From positions 67,001 through 131,000 of the forward strand of contig JALJCO010013663.1 in NCBI GenBank assembly GCA_023101725.1: a stretch of 64,000 bases of DNA. The letters run 5' to 3'. Shown in pieces: positions 59,819 to 64,000 of the stretch (within the stretch, counting starts at the first letter, position 1; each line of letters starts with the position of its first letter). Source of the stretch: Atherinomorus stipes (lineage: Eukaryota; Chordata; Actinopteri; Atheriniformes; Atherinidae). Under the pieces are notes generated by a model. That model searched no databases, was not told the DNA's origin, and saw only the letters and a list, made by a program, of their open reading frames with translations. Both the position numbers and the translations under genes were made by a program.

Positions 59819-61669
59819 CTGAAATGTGGTTTGAGGAAAACCTGGTTTTGGTTTTGTGGTTATTTTGTGAAATGTGTTTTAAATGTTCTGTAAAAGTTAA
59901 AATTTTGGTTTATTTATTTATTTGTAAAAAAAAAAGTAGTTATCTTTGAAAAATACTTGTAATGACACAAGCACCTTTTGAACTGATTGACTGGATCATT
60001 GATTGGTGGATGACTCAGATTAACTGAAGGATGTTCTAAAAATTCAGGACAGTTTTTCTGGGGAAAATAAGCCTTTTACTTTGATCTAACTGATTAATTT
60101 CCCAGCCTCTCGTTAAAAGGAAAATGTTAGTGGAGGAAACTGTTTGCAGGAGATAGGGATTGTAATGCTTTGCCTGCACCTATAATACTGTACATAGTGA
60201 ACACTGTTATAGTCACCATGGCTTTGCAACCCCCACTGACTCCACAGTATCCCTGAAGCATTACTGGTCTCTGTAAGCAATTATGAATAAGCCATTCTCT
60301 GACTTGATGCAAGCCATATTGATGTTTCCTCTCCCTCTCCCCTGCATATGCAATGAAGAAAAACAAGGGCTTAAAGGTTGTAAACATGAAGAGGATCTCT
60401 TTGGAATAATTACAGCAATTTCCATGATTCATTCATAGCAAAGCGTGCCGATAACGTTCATGAACTCTTCAACATGATGACGACAGTGGGGGATGCGGAG
60501 GAATGCAGAGGCTTAATGAATTACATGCAGCACAGTGACTCCAAAGAGAAGTAAACAAGACTGAGCTCATAAAGGGACAGCCACACTCCTAAAGCAGCCC
60601 TCACACATGTCACGACCTCACTTTTTCATCCCAGCAGCACTTTGAAGGCTTAATCTCCAGAGTCCCATCCGGTCGCGAGCTACCGCAGCAGTTCCGGTAA
60701 AAACACAACGGATTCTGTGCTGTTATAAAGTTTTTAACCAAATAGAGCTGCTTACGTTCAGGCAAAGACCTCAGATTAAGTTGCAGTTCATCAGCTTCCT
60801 TCATCAAGCTCAAAGCAAAGACAGTTGTGGTTCAGTTTAAAGCTTTCCAAGAACCTCCTGCTCTTGGAAACCCTTAAAATGCACCAGTATTGTCTCTGCT
60901 TTTCATCTCACTACTGCTATTAATGTTGCAACTTGGGCCAACTTCTGGTGTTCACGGTCCTGTTTTATGGCCATTAAAGGCAGCGTTATGATCAGACAGA
61001 TCATTTTTGTCCCTCCCGCCATCCAATCATCCAGCTGTTATAAGTATTGCTGCTCAAATAAACCCAGCTAAAGATGAGTTATTTATACTTTAGTTATCAG
61101 ATATCCAGTTCCCCTTGATGAAGAGGCATTTATCCAGCCATCCAAAGGACACTCAAGCCAATAGGCCACTATCATGGTCCTCCCAAAAATGGATACCTTA
61201 TACCTGCAAAACAATGGGAAAGGACCCAGTAAGGGCCAAAGATGGCAATTGGGACGAGATAAAAGTCTTTTCAAAGGAGTAAAACCCCATTTTAGCAAAG
61301 TCACAAGTTCAGTTTGCATCATAGTTAAACACCCCGACCACCTCAGCTGGGTAATATCAACACAAGGCAGCAATACTTCAAGTCTGTCATCTTCTGAAGC
61401 TCGTCATTCTGTTACTGAAGGTGATGTAACTGAATGTTTACCGATAAAAAAAAAAAAAAAAAAAAAAAGATTTGTGATCAACAGCTCAGCGAACAGAGGA
61501 AAATCACTAGTGAACAGCTAACAATACAACTATGTGCTTTTGGAAAAGGGGCTAATAACCCTATAATCATTTGTAAGAAATTCTGAAAGGAGTGATGACA
61601 TAGCAGTAAAAACTAGTTTATGTTGTTGGCATTACTGCATATGTAAATACTCCAAAGAAAAAAACTGCA
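59819..61669. other. Non-coding stretch, poly-A run at 61,446-61,468
   Basis: A 23-base A-run closes a 115-codon plus-strand frame (61,174-61,521). A poly-A tail after an open frame could mark a retroposed copy, but no target duplication or known protein is seen. Confidence 0.4.
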
Positions 61670-62381
61670 TTTTTTTACAGCGGAGTATTGTTTTGAAACG
61701 CCAGCCCTCACTTCCTCTGTAATACAGTTGGGTCCGGTGATGATATGGAGCTTTACCCGGAGACCACGTTGACTTCATTTTGATTGGCTGCACCCTATTT
61801 GGCTATGACCTTATTTGGAGAATCTAGGTCAAGCGGCGGTCGGACTTTGCTAAAGGCTAACTGCTAGCAACATGGGCACTTCAGATAGTGAGCTACGTTT
61901 ATCAGACAAGACAGCATTTAGAAAATAAATAAACTTACAGGTAATGACAAGGTTGTGGTCGCCTCCCTCAGTGTTACTGCAGAAGTTTTCTTTTAAATCC
62001 ATTTGTGTGAAAACCCAGACCTGACTGCACAGAAGTTACTACTAGCTCCATACACGCAGCTGAACCAGACAGGGAGGGGAGGGGGTGAGCGGACGGTGCA
62101 TAGACCGTTAGGAGGGGGGGTGGGGGGGGTGGGGGGGCGCTGTTTACTTGATAGTGTGCTCTTATTGTAGCAATTGAATTACGTAGAATGATAGAACTAC
62201 GTAGAATGATAGCCTGCTGTCTGATTCAACTGTTTCTGAGCAGAGAGACAAAGCTGACAGACCATAAACAGGAACTTTGATTCTCACTCTGGACATTCAC
62301 ATGGCCTCATCAGTGCACAACAGATCATATTATACACCCAAAACCCCAGAAAAGTGAAATTTGATGTCATGGCACCTTTAA
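61670..62381. mobile_element. Possible TTAA-ended element, right end only
   Basis: The inverted right end reads TTAAAGGTGCCATGACATCA and 'aatttcacttttctgg', a terminus I recognise from fish repeats, with TTAA at 62,378-62,381. The interior carries promoter-like and G-rich stretches. The left end could not be fixed; 61,670 is only a guess from where base composition changes. Confidence 0.38.
62111..62138. repeat. G-rich tract with G-quadruplex potential
   Basis: Runs of 7, 8 and 7 G separated by single T bases, preceded by GGA. Single-base loops between long G-runs satisfy the usual G-quadruplex pattern on the plus strand. Confidence 0.9.
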
Positions 62382-63354
62382 ACAGTGCATCATCATTTCT
62401 TCACAAAGCCTATTTAATGTTTCCATTGCACTTATCTTTGCTAGTTTTGTTATACTGTGATATTTCAAGAATCAAGTACATTTCTGATTTTTCTGTTTTT
62501 TGCCCAAGTGTTATTGTATGTAAACTTAAAATGTGAAAAATAGCCTTGCGCCAAATATATGTAACAGGTTATGACTGCCACAACTGATTTTTCTATCAAT
62601 TTCCAGCCGCTAGCATGCATTTATACATTGTGACTTGCACCTTTGCTTGACTCTTGACGCTTCGTGTTATTTCAGTTGGTCACATACTGTATCTCTGCAT
62701 TTAGGGTGCTGCTGGTGCATCTAGGAAATGGACATGAGTCTGTATGCAGCTCTGCTCCTGCTGAAAGATTTTCCAAACAGCACAAAACTCATATGGAAAG
62801 TTCTGCATAAGCAAAGAAAAATCACACCAGGTTAGATGTTGGAGACAGGGCGGCTTCTAAGATTCACCTTCCTTCAGCAATACCTGCAAATGTGGGAATT
62901 ACATTTTCATTTGTTTATCTAAAAAGTAATTCAAATGTTCAAATTCAATGGAGCGGAAAGTCGTTGGAAAGAGAGGGAAAGAAGACCTGACAAAGAGAAG
63001 TTGTATCGCCTGTATCGCCACAGAATGGCATTTAGACAAATTTAATCTGGCTACACAGTTTCCTTGTTTGTTTAAATGAACTGATTGAGTTCTGAAGACA
63101 TTCACATGGTCCCATATATATTATCTTATAGATCAGTTGTCTGCAGGACATGGGTAGAGATGTTGATAGTGGTAATTAGCCTGAAAAGTCTACTTAAAAA
63201 CAAGCATCCATGGGGGTACTTGTGTTTGTTCAATTACTTGTTTTGAGTTTCTGAATGGAGTCCATCCAAGCAGTGAGTTACAAATATTCAAGTACAAGTG
63301 GCCACAAAGTCGGCAGGGACCCTCAAAAATTAGGTCACACACGGAAATTAATGT
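62382..63354. other. Non-coding stretch, no gene seen
   Basis: Nothing recognised. Confidence 0.5.
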
Positions 63355-63475
63355 GGTAATGCAGTATCGGCCCCAAATATCGTCAGCTTGTATCGCCCAT
63401 CAGCCTCAGCTGATTAGAAAATATCGGTATCTGTATCGGCCGTAAAAATCTGCATCCGTTGATCCCTAATCTTCC
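63355..63475. repeat. TATCGG-repeat fragment ending in ATCCCTAAT
   Basis: CAGTATCGGCCCCAAATATC, 'tgtatcgcccatcagcc', 'aaatatcggtatctgtatcg' and a final 'ttgatccctaat' resemble one end of a fish hAT-type repeat with many TATCGG blocks. Only this end is recognised. Confidence 0.45.
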
Positions 63476-63511
63476 GGAATTCCTTCACAGATTTGCAGTG
63501 TCCAAGGCCCG

Positions 63512-63612
63512 GTCCCAATACCTGCACTAAACCCTACGGTCCTGTATGAAGTGTTCATTGGTAGAAGTGCACTATCAGGGTTTCAAGTGCAGGAAAATGG
63601 CAGAATTGGGAC
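63512..63612. mobile_element. Very short MITE, about 101 bp
   Basis: The left GTCCCAATACCTGCACT and the right end, inverted, GTCCCAATTCTGCCATTTTC then 'ctgcactt' form inverted ends with a gap of about 11 bases in one arm. The ends resemble the AATTCC / GCACTTG wording at 37,395-37,491, so the two may be distant relatives. Confidence 0.6.
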
Positions 63613-64000
63613 AGTGATGGTTCCTCCACCATCTTGCACCACATCACTTTATGTCATTGTTTTCAAACTCAGCCTCATCTCTGTGCCCAGTGAAGAGATG
63701 ACTTTTTCAGACCAAAACTGATTAAAGTTGTTTAATCTGTTCTTATAAAATATTGCTATGTTATAAAACCCACACGTTTAATTAATAAATAAATCAGTTA
63801 CTGAACTAATTTATGTAGGGTGGCTGTATAATTTCAACTGTACAGGGATAAATAACTGTTTTTTTTTAAACTAAATGTTTAATAATGATTTAATTGGCTA
63901 CTCTGTGACTATTAATGTTAGCACAGAATGTCCATGTCCATAAAAACATGTATGCCAGGTAAACAGCTCTCCCTTGCTAAAGACGCTGTGTCTCAATAGG
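63613..64000. other. Non-coding stretch to window end
   Basis: Nothing recognised. Confidence 0.5.

Noticed and set aside
1..64000. CRISPR array, prokaryotic operon, phage or integrated virus
   Set aside because: No regular spacer array, no dense same-strand gene runs, no LTR pair and no capsid- or envelope-like frames; all signs are vertebrate.

Overview
The window looks like intergenic or intronic DNA from a bony fish, probably a percomorph teleost. The evidence is AT-rich, stop-riddled sequence with no convincing host exon, many decayed DNA transposons (Tc1, hAT, PIF/Harbinger, TTAA-target types), tails of fish LINE/SINE families, and (TG)n, (AT)n and (ATT)n microsatellites. I found no prokaryotic operon, CRISPR array, rRNA, intact tRNA or intact protein-coding gene. 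Almost all short open frames are chance or antisense shadows of repeats. The species was not identified.

Layout. 0-12 kb: sparse relics, namely a 209-bp hAT-type MITE (3.04 kb), a Tc1 transposase fragment (5.75 kb), one copy of a repeat that recurs at 37 kb, a LINE/SINE-type 3' end (9.2-9.45 kb) and an antisense LINE tail (10.7 kb). 12.4-14.1 kb: a Tc1 relic split by a 951-bp hAT element with a perfect 8-bp target duplication. 21.3-22 kb: an antisense reverse-transcriptase relic and a perfect 18-bp palindrome. 24.5-26.5 kb: a Tc1 element with a broken transposase gene, itself split by a 536-bp TTAA-target MITE. 26.5-32.5 kb: nothing recognised. 32.5-34.7 kb: a truncated TTAA-family copy, a 148-bp-offset duplication, inverted repeats and AT runs. 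36.7-37.5 kb: a fuller copy of the 6-kb repeat. 41.3-43.3 kb: an unassigned promoter-like open frame, then a complete-ended 1,424-bp PIF/Harbinger element. 46.1-49.2 kb: a roughly 3.1-kb TTAA-bounded composite split by a 698-bp element with TAA duplications. 51.4-52.3, 56.05-56.64, 56.68-57.07 and 58.87-59.50 kb: four non-autonomous DNA elements. 55.3-55.8 kb: a 12-bp minisatellite open in three frames. 59.6-64 kb: a GGTTAG-containing repeat, a G-rich tract and small MITE fragments.

How the parts fit. The coherent story is layered insertion. Three times a transposon sits inside an older one, and in each case the older sequence can be read across the junction, which fixes boundaries, target duplications and order of events. 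The transposase and reverse-transcriptase remnants carry frameshifts, stops or changed catalytic residues, so none looks active. Family assignments rest on termini, target duplications and motifs remembered from known fish families; no database search was possible.
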